A DNA stretch of 64,000 nt from Planctomycetota bacterium (GCA_021776795.1 JAJFFC010000014.1:1-64000); one strand, 5' to 3'; shown: positions 14,643 through 23,023, numbered from the stretch's first letter. Numbers and translations: made by a program. The notes: generated by a model from the letters alone, not told the origin.

Positions 14643-17548
14643 GCTGGGACTCCGTTGGCGCGCGCGATGGCGCTTTGGCTGAGGCTCAGTACGGCAGTGC
14701 CGCCATCCTGAATGCTAAGTTGGCCACTTGCGTTGACTTGGCCAATGCTGGCCCAGGGCAGGGTGCGCATGAGGCTGGCGAAGCCGTCAATCTTCTCGCG
14801 TGGCACTTCGAGTAGGAAGCGCGTAGGGCTTTCACTGAACAAGCGGGCGGCCAAGGGCAACTGGTTCTCTTGTCCTGGAAGTTGCGCCAGGTCCAGTTCG
14901 AGGCCGAGGCCGTTGGCGCCCAGAACCATTTCTGCTGCGGCAACACTGAGGCCACCTTCGGAGAGGTCGTGGGCTGCGGCGACATAGCCCTGGCGGATCC
15001 CTTCATGCACAGCGGCAAACAGAGCAGGCGATGTTTCCCAGCTGGGGCAAGGCACTTGGCTTGGTCCCAGGTCGAGCAATTCACTGAGTACGCTGCCACC
15101 GCCTTCCGCCGTGGTGTTGCCGACAAGCAGCAACAGGTTTCCCTCTTGTTGCAGCGTGGTGTCGACCGTTTGCGCGACGTCATCGACAATCGCCATTGCG
15201 GTGCACAGAAGAGTTGGCGGAATCGGGAATTCCTCATCACCGACACGGTACTCATTGTTCAAGGAATCTTTGCCGCTGATGAAGGGCGCACCCAATGCCA
15301 TGGCTCCGTCGTAGCAAGCCTCGGCGGCGCGCACCAAACTGCCGAAGCGGTCGGGTTTGCGGCAATCACCCCAACAAAAGTTATCAATGAGGGCGGTACG
15401 GTGGGGGCTACCACCAGCTGCAACCACATTGCGCATGGCCTCATCGATGGCGCATGCGGTGCCGGCATAAGCATCCAGAAGCGCAATCGAAGGCGAGATG
15501 CCGCAGCCAAGGGCGACGCCTTGCGGAAGGTCGAGCCGCGGTTGCAATACCGTGCCGTCGCCAGGACCGTGACCTTCAGCGCCTTGGTAAGGCTTGACCA
15601 CGGTGCCGCCTTGCACTTCGTGGTCATATTGACGCACGATGGCTTCCTTGCTGGCGACCGATGGATGGCCCAAGGCTTGCTCCAGAAGCTCTTTGGCATG
15701 GAAGGATTCCGGCCATGCAGTGGCGTTCTGGGGCGGCGCTGAGTTGATGGCTTCGCGCTGTGGTTGGGGAACGCCACCATGTAGGAAAGACATGGGGAGG
15801 TCGCCAAAGACCTCGCCATGCCAGCGCAAAATCAAGCGCTGGTGATCGGCGAAGTGACCGAGCACGGTGAGCTCGACATCGTGGGTGTCGCACAGTTGCT
15901 GCAGTGCGCCACGGTGTTTTGGATCAATTGCCGCAACCATGCGCTCTTGTGCCTCGGAGATCCAAATCTCCCATGGCGCAAGGCCAGGGTATTTCAAGGG
16001 TGCGGATTCGAGGTCGACTTCCGCGCCGATGTCTTCGCCCATTTCGCCGACGGCCGAACTGAATCCACCGGCGCCGCAATCGGTGACCGAGGTGAACAAG
16101 TCGGCATCGCGTGCTTCGAGGAGCACATCGAGGACTTTCTTCTCGGTGATGGGGTCGCCAATCTGCACCGCGGCGGCGTCGATGGTTTCCGACTCCTCAT
16201 GTAGAGCTTCGGAACTAAAAGTCGCGCCATGAATGCCATCGCGGCCGGTGCGACCACCAAAGGCCACAATCAAATCACCAGGGCGCGCGGCCTTGTCGAC
16301 ATACTTGCGCGGAATCTCACCCACGCAACCAGCAAACACCAACGGGTTGGCGACATAGCCAGGATGGCGCAGCACGGTGCCGGCCACAGTCGGAATGCCC
16401 ATGCGATTGCCGTAATCACGGACACCGCCGACGACGCCATCCAGAATGCGATCCGGCGACATCGTGCCCGGTGGCAGGTCAGCTTCGTCCATGCCCGCCG
16501 GGCCGACACAGAAGACATCGGTCGCGGCAAAGGGGCGAGCGCCCAAGCCGGTGCCCAGAATGTCGCGAATCACGCCGCCAATGCCCGTGCCCGCACCGCC
16601 GTAGGGGTCTAGTGCGCTGGGGTGATTGTGGGTCTCGACCTTAATCGCCACGCCGATGTCTTCGGTCATGGCAATCACGCCTGCGTTATCTCGGAACACG
16701 CTCCAGCACCAATCCGGAGACAGTTTTTGGGTTGCGGCAAAGACCGTTTCCTTGAGCAGATTGCTGTATTCGCGGCGTTCGGTTTCTTGGCCCTGTTCGT
16801 CTAGCTGTCGAAACAACACCGGACCAGTCAAGGTCTTGTGCTTGCAGTGTTCGGACCATGTTTGCGCCAAAGTCTCTAATTCGATGTCGGTGGCTTCGCG
16901 CCCGGCATCGGCATAAAACGCCTGCACCGCTTGCATCTCTTCCAAGGTCAGAGCCAAGGACATGTCTGCTGAAAGCTGTTGCAGGGTGGCATCGTCCATG
17001 GTCGATAAAGGCAACTCGCGACGCTCGGCGGGGCGCGAGGGGGCATCGGCGTGAAACCCCAGTGGCGCATTGCCGAGCTGCGTTTCCTCAATCACAGGAT
17101 TGGCCAAAGCGCGTTGCCCGGCTTGCAGCAAGGCTTCCCCATCAACGGCATCTTCGGCGCGATAGCAGCGATAGCTTTCGACTTGACAACTGTCGATGGC
17201 AATGCCGGGCAGATCGAGCAAGCCAATCGCCCGTGTGGCTGTTTGCGCTTCAGGATCTGAAACGCCGGACATGCGGCGCACGATAAGAGTTTGCGCGCCA
17301 GTCTCTGCGATTTGCTCCGGTGCAATCAAGCGCACACTCTCATTGACGGCGTCGGCGAGCAGACGGTTGGCAATGGTGGCTACCGTTTCGCGCTCTAGAG
17401 ACGCTGGCAAGAGGAAGCCTCGCCCGCTGTGGAGCGGCCCATTCAGGGCCAAACCGCGGGCTGAGAGTGATTTGAGAGCCGCCTCGCCGAGGGGATCGGA
17501 ACGGCCGGAGGCGGGCTCCAGCTCTACACGCCAAGCTTGTCGCTGCAT
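14639..17548 (-). CDS. purL: Phosphoribosylformylglycinamidine synthase with N-terminal PurS-like region (PurSL type)
   Basis: The 969-aa protein catalyses ATP-dependent formation of FGAM from FGAR. The catalytic core from about residue 230 has WSEHCKHKTL, KVETHNHPSALDPYGGAGTG and later CDTHDVELTVLG and GISPSIALLDAYAGTA, as in PurL. The first 200 or so residues carry two PurS-like segments: one with DPLGEAALKSL and NRLLADAVNES, a second with GVSDPEAQTAT and ALANPVIEE. Small PurL (about 740 aa) normally needs a separate PurS; here PurS appears fused and doubled, while PurQ stays separate. TAGAAT at 17579-17584 is the likely promoter. Confidence 0.92.
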   Translation of the reverse strand: MQRQAWRVELEPASGRSDPLGEAALKSLSARGLALNGPLHSGRGFLLPASLERETVATIANRLLADAVNESVRLIAPEQIAETGAQTLIVRRMSGVSDPEAQTATRAIGLLDLPGIAIDSCQVESYRCYRAEDAVDGEALLQAGQRALANPVIEETQLGNAPLGFHADAPSRPAERRELPLSTMDDATLQQLSADMSLALTLEEMQAVQAFYADAGREATDIELETLAQTWSEHCKHKTLTGPVLFRQLDEQGQETERREYSNLLKETVFAATQKLSPDWCWSVFRDNAGVIAMTEDIGVAIKVETHNHPSALDPYGGAGTGIGGVIRDILGTGLGARPFAATDVFCVGPAGMDEADLPPGTMSPDRILDGVVGGVRDYGNRMGIPTVAGTVLRHPGYVANPLVFAGCVGEIPRKYVDKAARPGDLIVAFGGRTGRDGIHGATFSSEALHEESETIDAAAVQIGDPITEKKVLDVLLEARDADLFTSVTDCGAGGFSSAVGEMGEDIGAEVDLESAPLKYPGLAPWEIWISEAQERMVAAIDPKHRGALQQLCDTHDVELTVLGHFADHQRLILRWHGEVFGDLPMSFLHGGVPQPQREAINSAPPQNATAWPESFHAKELLEQALGHPSVASKEAIVRQYDHEVQGGTVVKPYQGAEGHGPGDGTVLQPRLDLPQGVALGCGISPSIALLDAYAGTACAIDEAMRNVVAAGGSPHRTALIDNFCWGDCRKPDRFGSLVRAAEACYDGAMALGAPFISGKDSLNNEYRVGDEEFPIPPTLLCTAMAIVDDVAQTVDTTLQQEGNLLLLVGNTTAEGGGSVLSELLDLGPSQVPCPSWETSPALFAAVHEGIRQGYVAAAHDLSEGGLSVAAAEMVLGANGLGLELDLAQLPGQENQLPLAARLFSESPTRFLLEVPREKIDGFASLMRTLPWASIGQVNASGQLSIQDGGTAVLSLSQSAIARANGVPA

Positions 17549-17578
17549 CTGGTTGGGTTTCCACCCGGGGAAGCCGCT

Positions 17579-17584
17579 ATTCTA
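17579..17584 (-). promoter_or_regulatory. -10-like TAGAAT for purL-purQ
   Basis: Read on the minus strand, TAGAAT is 30 nt from the purL ATG, giving a leader of roughly 23 nt. It lies back to back with the accA element at 17621-17626 on the plus strand. Confidence 0.45.
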
Positions 17585-17620
17585 GGTGTGCGCCTTGGGC
17601 ATCTCCATGCCCCGGTCTCT

Positions 17621-17626
17621 TAGAAT
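17621..17626 (+). promoter_or_regulatory. -10-like TAGAAT, 6 nt before accA
   Basis: TAGAAT is followed by CCTGCC and ATG at 17633. No Shine-Dalgarno sequence is present, so a leaderless message is likely. Confidence 0.5.
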
Positions 17627-17632
17627 CCTGCC

Positions 17633-18751
17633 ATGGCAAAGAAGAAGCAAGCTCCTCCCGCCAGTCTCGCCTCGCTCTCCTTTGAGCGCCCGATTGAAGA
17701 TGTGCAGCACCGTCTTGGAGAGCTCGAAGAGCTCGCACAAAAAACCTCGCATGACCTCAGCGAAGAGCTCAATTTCTATCGCGACAGGTTGGCGCGTCTG
17801 ACACGGGAAATTTATAGCGACCTCAGTGCTTGGCAGCGTGTCCAAGTCGCCCGCCATCCAAACCGCCCGTTGGCCTCGGACTACATTGAGTACCTTTGTG
17901 ACGATTGGGTCGAATTGCACGGAGATGGCGCATTTGGCAACGATCAGGCGATTGTGACCGGTTTGGCGACGATTCGCGGGCGTCAGGTCATGCTGATTGG
18001 TCACCGTAAAGGCAAGCACACTAAGGAACGATTGGCCTGCAACTTTGGTTCCGCCCACCCTGAGGGTTACCGCAAGGCACTGCGCAAAATGCAGCTGGCC
18101 GAGCGCATGGGGCTGCCCATCATTTGCTTGATCAACACCCCTGGCGCCTATCCAGGCGTGGCTGCGGAAGAGCGTGGCCAAGCACGCGCCATTGCGGAGA
18201 ACATTTACCACATGTTCTCGCTGCGCGTTCCCATTCTGGTCCTCGTCATTGGCGAGGGCGGATCAGGTGGAGCGCTGGGACTGGGCATTGGCGACAAGGT
18301 TGGCATGCTTGAGAATGCTTGGTACTCGGTGATTAGCCCGGAGGGCTGTGCCTCGATTTTGTGGCGTAGCGCCGAGGGCAAAGAGCGGGCTGCCGAAGCC
18401 CTGAAGCTCACCGCGCCCAGCCTGCACCGCCTCGGTATCGTCGATGAGGTCGTTCCTGAGCCACTAGGTGCCGCACATCACCACCGTGAGCAGGCTATGG
18501 ATCAGGTCGCGGACACCTTCGAGCGTTGGCTCAACGAACTGGAATCTGTGCCAATGGAGGAACTTTTGGAGCGTCGCTACCAGAAATTCCGCCAAATCGC
18601 CATGGCTGAAGAAGCGCTCAGCGCCGCCTTGCCTGGCGCGGCTGCAGTCTCAGAAAGCCCTGAAGGGCAGGAGAGCCCCGATTCTGTCGAGGAAGCCGCT
18701 CCAGAAAAGGACCCTGGGACCGAGGGTGTGCAAAGCCGCACGGATCGCTGA
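17633..18751 (+). CDS. accA: Acetyl-CoA carboxylase, carboxyltransferase alpha subunit
   Basis: AccA, with AccD, transfers carboxyl from biotin to acetyl-CoA to give malonyl-CoA for fatty acid synthesis. The 372-aa protein has the expected N-terminal helical region (FERPIEDVQHRLGELEEL), the crotonase-type core (HRKGKHTKERLACNFG, INTPGAYPGVAAEERGQ) and the conserved VIGEGGSGGALGLGIGD and YSVISPEGCASILW motifs. The last 50 residues form a Glu/Pro/Ser-rich disordered tail not needed by the family. accD is not in the window. The ECF sigma gene starts two bases after the stop, so they may be cotranscribed. Confidence 0.94.
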   Translation: MAKKKQAPPASLASLSFERPIEDVQHRLGELEELAQKTSHDLSEELNFYRDRLARLTREIYSDLSAWQRVQVARHPNRPLASDYIEYLCDDWVELHGDGAFGNDQAIVTGLATIRGRQVMLIGHRKGKHTKERLACNFGSAHPEGYRKALRKMQLAERMGLPIICLINTPGAYPGVAAEERGQARAIAENIYHMFSLRVPILVLVIGEGGSGGALGLGIGDKVGMLENAWYSVISPEGCASILWRSAEGKERAAEALKLTAPSLHRLGIVDEVVPEPLGAAHHHREQAMDQVADTFERWLNELESVPMEELLERRYQKFRQIAMAEEALSAALPGAAAVSESPEGQESPDSVEEAAPEKDPGTEGVQSRTDR

Positions 18752-18753
18752 AG

Positions 18754-19467
18754 GTGAGTGCAAAGAAACCCGAGAATGGCCAACAGAAAGGAGATAAGCC
18801 CGTAGTGACCCTTGAAACCATGGGTTCACCCGCCTTCCGACTTGTCCCCCCTCCGGACCACCAAGCTGAACAAGCTCCGGTGGCCGATGCTTGGTCGCAG
18901 CTCTCCGATGAGGAGCTCTTCGCACTCACCACTGAGGGCGAACGCGACGCTTTCCGCATTCTCGTAGAACGCTACGAGGGCAAAGCCGTCTACACCGCAC
19001 GCAGCATTGTGGGGTCTTTCGAGACCGCCCGCGAAGTGGTGCAAGAAGCCTTCCTCAAGGTTTATGCCGCGCGTGAGCGTTTTGATCAGCGTCGCAGCTT
19101 TGCGACTTGGTTCTTCCGCATCTTGCGCAACCAAGCGGTCGACCGCCTGCGTCGTTCGGCTCCAGGCACCCCTGGCGGTACTGTCGAGTTGGTCGGCGAC
19201 TGGGAAAACAACCAAGCTGGCCCTGAGCGCCATGCCTCGGTTTCCGAACGCAAGGAACTGGTACGCCAGATTCTTGATTGCCTTCCGCACCAGTTCCGCG
19301 AAGTCCTGCTTCTGCGTGACTTGGAAGGCCTTTCCTGCGCCGCCATTGGCGAGCGCGTTGGCGCCACTCCGGGAACGGTCCGTTGGCGTCTGCATCATGC
19401 CCGTAAGCTTTTCCGTGACCAGTGGGAACGTACCCTTGGTCGAGAAGAAGGAGGAGATGTCCTATGA
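18754..19467 (+). CDS. ECF-family RNA polymerase sigma factor
   Basis: This sigma-70 family regulator has region 2 at about residues 65-130 (ILVERYEGKAVYTAR, REVVQEAFLKVYAAR, FATWFFRILRNQAVDRLRR) and region 4 at about 170-225 (CLPHQFREVLLLRDLEGLS, IGERVGATPGTVRWRLHHAR). A 50-residue Pro-rich extension precedes region 2. The GTG at 18754 gives 237 aa; a GTG at 18805, 11 nt after AAAGGAG, is an alternative start giving 220 aa and may be the better one. The stop overlaps the anti-sigma start by ATGA, the usual sign of a sigma/anti-sigma pair. Confidence 0.88.
   Translation: MSAKKPENGQQKGDKPVVTLETMGSPAFRLVPPPDHQAEQAPVADAWSQLSDEELFALTTEGERDAFRILVERYEGKAVYTARSIVGSFETAREVVQEAFLKVYAARERFDQRRSFATWFFRILRNQAVDRLRRSAPGTPGGTVELVGDWENNQAGPERHASVSERKELVRQILDCLPHQFREVLLLRDLEGLSCAAIGERVGATPGTVRWRLHHARKLFRDQWERTLGREEGGDVL
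19450..19456 (+). promoter_or_regulatory. Shine-Dalgarno for the anti-sigma gene
   Basis: GGAGGAG sits 7 nt before the ATG at 19464 inside the sigma factor coding sequence. It is one of the few strong ribosome binding sites in the window and selects this start over an in-frame ATG at 19422. Confidence 0.75.
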
Positions 19468-20114
19468 ACTGTCGCGAAGCCACTGTCTTCATTTCGCTGC
19501 ACGTCGGCGATGACCTTCCCGACGAACAAGTCGGGACTCTCGAGTCTCACCTTGAGTCCTGCGCCCTGTGCGAGGCGGAATACGAAAGCTATGCCGCTTC
19601 CCGTACCGCTCTGCTTGGCTTGCGCGAAGACTTCCTGGCCCTTCCAGGGCAAGATGGTACCCCGGGCAACAGCCTCTGGGATGACCTCTCTGCTCAACTA
19701 GAGCCTGCCACCCAAGCCGCCGCTTCTGGTGGTGGCCGTTTGCTGGGCTGGTCGCGTCATCCACTGTTCCGTGGTGGACTCGCTGCTGCGGTTCTCGCCG
19801 TGGCCTCGGCGCCGTTGTGGTGGAATTGGGGCTCTGCTCCTCAAAACACGACCCCACAGGGCAACCACTCGGTGCGCCCGCTGATGGCTGGCGTCGACTT
19901 TGGTGGTGCCGGTGAAGATCGCGGTCTCTCTGGACAGCCTCTGCAGCAGCTCCAGGACGACGGCCTGACTCCTGCGCGCGAATCGGTGCATCCCAATGTG
20001 GTGAGCGATTTTATTCAGCGAAACCATGGCAAGGGTTTGTTGCTCGATTCGCAAGCTCCGGTCCCGATTGCAGTTCCTGTCGGAAACAGCAATCCCAACC
20101 TCGGTAGCTACTAA
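19464..20114 (+). CDS. Anti-sigma factor with zinc-finger-like N-terminus and one membrane helix
   Basis: The 216-aa product begins with an anti-sigma zinc-binding pattern (MNCREATVFISLHVGDDLP and LESHLESCALCEAEY, giving Hx3Cx2C), which in ZAS proteins binds the cognate sigma factor. A single hydrophobic segment near residues 95-115 (RGGLAAAVLAVASAPLWW) should cross the membrane, leaving about 100 residues outside. That part is Gly/Gln/Asn-rich with no known domain. The start overlaps the sigma stop and is backed by GGAGGAG. It likely holds the upstream ECF sigma inactive until an envelope signal releases it; the trigger is unknown. Confidence 0.82.
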   Translation: MNCREATVFISLHVGDDLPDEQVGTLESHLESCALCEAEYESYAASRTALLGLREDFLALPGQDGTPGNSLWDDLSAQLEPATQAAASGGGRLLGWSRHPLFRGGLAAAVLAVASAPLWWNWGSAPQNTTPQGNHSVRPLMAGVDFGGAGEDRGLSGQPLQQLQDDGLTPARESVHPNVVSDFIQRNHGKGLLLDSQAPVPIAVPVGNSNPNLGSY

Positions 20115-20146
20115 GCCTTTGGGCGCTTAAGGCGCTCTCCTGGAAT

Positions 20147-20208
20147 CCCCGCTACTGTTTTTGGACTTCGCACACAGGGTCAAGTGAAGTCCATGAGCGG
20201 TAGCGGGG
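20147..20208 (+). other. 62-nt long imperfect hairpin between anti-sigma and HtrA-like genes
   Basis: CCCCGCTAC (20147-20155) pairs with GTAGCGGGG (20200-20208); five further pairs including wobbles follow, then after one mismatch TGGACTTC (20162-20169) pairs with GAAGTCCA (20186-20193), closing a loop near 20172-20183. No T-tract follows. It ends 14 nt before the next ATG, so it could be a 3' end or terminator of the sigma operon, an RNA element controlling the next gene, or a DNA palindrome bound by a regulator. Confidence 0.7.
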
Positions 20209-20222
20209 TTGCCGTATAAACG

Positions 20223-21386
20223 ATGATCTCGATTCTTCTCGTCTTCGGTCTGCAATCACCGCCAGCGCCTCCGGTTCCTCCACAGGCTTCTGAGGTGCCT
20301 GCTCCAGAATCGTCATCGTTGGCTGGCTTGGAACGCGACATGATTGCGTTGCATTCCTCACTTCGCTCGAGCTTGGTGACCGTTCATGTGCCCTTGGGCC
20401 TGCGTGGGGAAGACGGAGAGTTCTTGCCCTCGCGCGAATTTGTGACCTCAGGCACCGTCCTCGACAACTATGGCTTAGTCGTGATTCCACTGGAAATCGA
20501 CCAGGACTTCCCGGAAGCCGCTTTTGGGCCCATTCGCGTTTTCCGTGCCGATGGTCAGGAGTTCTCTGCAGAGTTGCTCGCCGCCAACCCGAGTTATGGA
20601 ATGTGCCTCTTGCGCGCCAAGGAATTGCGTGGTTTGGCGCCACCCTTTGGATATGGCACTTGGCATGAAGAAGGCTCGATGGTATTTGCCTTAGGTAATG
20701 CTTTTGGTTTGCCCGCCAGTCTCACCTCCGGCGTATTAGCCGGGCGTCGGCGCTCGATTGCTGGCGCTGGGAACTTGTTACAGATCACCAACCCGATTAA
20801 CCAGGGCGATGCTGGTGGCATCTTGGCCAACCGCCACGGAGAAGTCATCGGCATTCTCATGACCTCGCTGGCTGTCGCTGCTGCGCGCATTAGCAATGAG
20901 GAATTGGCCATGATGGGCGAAGATGAACGCCGCGAGTGGTTGCTCGCTCGCCAGGCGCAAAGCGTGAGCTTCGCCATTCCAGTCGAGCTGATGTCACGCT
21001 TGTTCCCAGAATACTTGCCGGCAATGGGTCCAATGCGCCGGTTAGGTGTGCTCGTCGAAATGCAGCTGTGCGTGGTCGAGGAGCCAGGGCAAGACCCCGA
21101 TCACTGTTGGCGCATGTACGTCAATGGCCTTGCTGAGTTTGGTCCAGCCATCGATGCCGGAGTGCGTCCGGGTGACTTCATTTTGCGCTTGAACGGAATG
21201 CCGACTGACAGCTTGCATGAGCTTGGTCGCGCCATCCTTGAGGCGCCGCAGCAAACTACGGTAGAGGTCGAACGAAATGGCAAGCTACTTTCTTTGCCGT
21301 TGGTCTTCCCTGAGCCAATCACCACGCCTTCAAACGGTCAGTCGACCAAGGTTGATCGCCATAGCGATCTGCACCAAGGCGACTAA
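20223..21386 (+). CDS. HtrA/DegS-like protein with PDZ domain, catalytic triad lost
   Basis: The 387-aa protein has a hydrophobic N-terminus (MISILLVFGLQ), a Pro-rich linker, a trypsin-like domain (about 45-230) and a PDZ domain (about 265-365; VRPGDFILRLNGMPTDS). Aligned to DegP/DegS, the His site reads GLVVIPLEI (His to Glu91), the Asp site PSYGMCLL (Asp to Gly126) and the Ser site NQGDAGGIL where active proteins have NxGNSGGxL (Ser to Ala197). All three catalytic residues are thus replaced while the surrounding fold motifs persist. It is probably a non-proteolytic sensor or scaffold. Its place after an ECF sigma/anti-sigma pair recalls DegS control of RseA, but the link is inferred. Confidence 0.8.
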   Translation: MISILLVFGLQSPPAPPVPPQASEVPAPESSSLAGLERDMIALHSSLRSSLVTVHVPLGLRGEDGEFLPSREFVTSGTVLDNYGLVVIPLEIDQDFPEAAFGPIRVFRADGQEFSAELLAANPSYGMCLLRAKELRGLAPPFGYGTWHEEGSMVFALGNAFGLPASLTSGVLAGRRRSIAGAGNLLQITNPINQGDAGGILANRHGEVIGILMTSLAVAAARISNEELAMMGEDERREWLLARQAQSVSFAIPVELMSRLFPEYLPAMGPMRRLGVLVEMQLCVVEEPGQDPDHCWRMYVNGLAEFGPAIDAGVRPGDFILRLNGMPTDSLHELGRAILEAPQQTTVEVERNGKLLSLPLVFPEPITTPSNGQSTKVDRHSDLHQGD

Positions 21387-21393
21387 ATATCGC

Positions 21394-21405
21394 AGCCTGC
21401 AGGCT
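21394..21405. terminator. Palindromic element between convergent genes
   Basis: AGCCTGCAGGCT is a perfect 12-bp palindrome flanked by AAATA (21385-21389) and TATTT (21406-21410). It lies between the converging HtrA-like and TPR-lipoprotein genes and could act as a weak two-way terminator. Confidence 0.4.
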
Positions 21406-22406
21406 TATTTCGTTGCGAGCTCAGGATGCGCGCGCACGATTTCTAGTGCCGCTTGCACCTGAGAAGATTCTAAAGGCAAGGTGGTGCGGCCTAGGAACTC
21501 TTCTAGGTCACGCACAGCAAGTGCCAGTTCGCCGCCTTCGTAGTGCACCATGCCGCGGGAGTACCAAGCGGGGGTGCTATCGGGGTCGAGCGACAAGATG
21601 TTGTTGTACTCGCCTTCCTCGGCTTTGCGCGAACCGGAGCGTTGGTGCAAACCAGCCAGCAAGAAGCGAATCGCCACTTCTCGACGAATGTCGTTCAGTA
21701 AGTCTTCGTGCAGACGTTCTTCGTCTTCCATACTCAAGCCGGTGTCGCTTGCGAGCACGCGGTTTTTGTATTGGCGCGAGGCCAGCAATAGGTCAAGGGC
21801 TTCTCCGAGGTACCCAATGGCGCGCGCGTCGTCGCCCTGAAGAGCGGCGACCTGGCCGGCCATTTCCAAGGCGCTATTGTCTTCGGGAACGACCTTGAGA
21901 ACGTCGACTAGAAGGGCGGCGGCGTCAGCGAAGTGGCCAGCGGCGGTTTGGCGGCGCTCCTCATTTTTCTTCAACTCAGCAGCTTGCAACTTGGGGTCTT
22001 CGCGTGGCCATTTGCGCAGAACAGAGTCTTCCTCGCGAGCGTGCTCGAGCAGCATCGAGCCATAGCGGTAATGGAATTCGGCCATGCTGTAGTCACCCTT
22101 GTAATTATCGAGTTCGTCTTGCGCGCGCTCGAGGTAGGGATAGGCATGAGCGACCTTCATCAAGTCGCGCTGCAATAGCAGGGCGCGCCCCGCAATCAGG
22201 TTGAGGCCGCCATCGTCCTTGTCGATGGAGAGCCCTAGTTCAGCCTGTTGATAAGCCTGTTGATAGCGCCCGCTATTGAAGTAATTGCTCGCGCGATTGC
22301 GGAAGTCCTCGAGCTGCGAGGCGTCATCATCGTCTCCTGGCGTCAGGCTGCAGGCCATGCAGCAAGCTAGGAGAAGGGAAGGGGCGAGGCGTAGAAGAGG
22401 CTTCAT
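21405..22406 (-). CDS. TPR-repeat lipoprotein
   Basis: The 333-aa protein has a lipoprotein signal (LLRLAPSLLLACCMACS) and then tetratricopeptide-like repeats: RNRASNYFNSGRYQQAYQQ near residue 37, a mid-protein helix pair (NSALEMAGQVAALQGDDARAI) and a C-terminal repeat (PAWYSRGMVHYEGGELALAV). TPR lipoproteins usually act as assembly or binding scaffolds in the envelope. It converges with the HtrA-like gene and lies downstream of ndk on the same strand, separated by a hairpin. A specific role cannot be given. Confidence 0.72.
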   Translation of the reverse strand: MKPLLRLAPSLLLACCMACSLTPGDDDDASQLEDFRNRASNYFNSGRYQQAYQQAELGLSIDKDDGGLNLIAGRALLLQRDLMKVAHAYPYLERAQDELDNYKGDYSMAEFHYRYGSMLLEHAREEDSVLRKWPREDPKLQAAELKKNEERRQTAAGHFADAAALLVDVLKVVPEDNSALEMAGQVAALQGDDARAIGYLGEALDLLLASRQYKNRVLASDTGLSMEDEERLHEDLLNDIRREVAIRFLLAGLHQRSGSRKAEEGEYNNILSLDPDSTPAWYSRGMVHYEGGELALAVRDLEEFLGRTTLPLESSQVQAALEIVRAHPELATK

Positions 22407-22438
22407 GCAGATTCAAGGGCTTGGCGCTGCCGGGGGTA

Positions 22439-22471
22439 GGAAGCGCCAAGCTTGGTTTACGGCAGGTGGGA
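22439..22471 (-). terminator. Hairpin downstream of ndk
   Basis: GCTTGGCGCT (22439-22448) pairs perfectly with AGCGCCAAGC (22462-22471) around a 13-nt loop, within the 91 nt between the ndk stop and the TPR lipoprotein start. No T-run is present. Confidence 0.6.
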
Positions 22472-22497
22472 GGGGGAGTAACCCTCTACCTCAGAGC

Positions 22498-22950
22498 CTA
22501 CTCGTCGTCCCAGAGCCAGGGGGCGCTGATTGGGGTCCAGTCCAGGACACCCTCAGGGAAAAAGATGCCCAGCTCGCGCTCGGCGCTTTCTTCGCTATCG
22601 GAGCCATGGACGAGGTTGTAGGACTTGGAGCAGCCAAAATCACCGCGGATGGTGCCTGGGTCGGCTTCAATGCCGAAGGTTTTCCCCATGAGGCGCCGGG
22701 CGACGGCGATGGCATCGGGGCCGCGAAGCGCCAAGGCAACAATTGGCGAGGAGGTCATAAATTCAACCAGGCCATCGTAGAAGGGGCGGCCGACATGCTC
22801 GGCGTAGTGCTTGGCGGCGGTTTCTTGGCTCATCTGCATGAGCTTCAGGCCGACGAGTTGGAGGCCCTTTTCTTCGAAACGGGCGAGGACACGGCCGACG
22901 AGACCCCGGTGGAGGGTGTCTGGCTTGAACAGGAGGAGAGTGGTCTGCAC
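22498..22950 (-). CDS. ndk: Nucleoside diphosphate kinase
   Basis: Ndk equalises nucleoside triphosphate pools through a phosphohistidine intermediate. The 150-aa protein starts at GTG 22950 with QTTLLLFKPDTL, as expected for the family; longer in-frame versions have no homology. It carries the nucleotide-binding stretch RGPDAIAVARRLMGKT and the active-site segment NLVHGSDS containing the catalytic His, followed by AERELGIFFPEG. It is divergent from the ATP synthase operon. Confidence 0.93.
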   Translation of the reverse strand: MQTTLLLFKPDTLHRGLVGRVLARFEEKGLQLVGLKLMQMSQETAAKHYAEHVGRPFYDGLVEFMTSSPIVALALRGPDAIAVARRLMGKTFGIEADPGTIRGDFGCSKSYNLVHGSDSEESAERELGIFFPEGVLDWTPISAPWLWDDE

Positions 22951-23023
22951 GGTATGGGAGCGATTGAGGATGTTGTGGGCCGGGGAGAATAGGCTGGCCG
23001 CGCAAAGTTTGCCAGTTTCCTGA

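Noticed and set aside
14870-15742. A 290-aa plus-strand frame inside purL
   Set aside because: It lies opposite clear PurL motifs and has no recognisable domain.
20215-20220. TATAAA as the -10 of a leaderless pseudo-HtrA gene
   Set aside because: It is only 2 nt from the ATG, too close for the usual start-site distance, so transcription would begin inside the start codon; left undecided.
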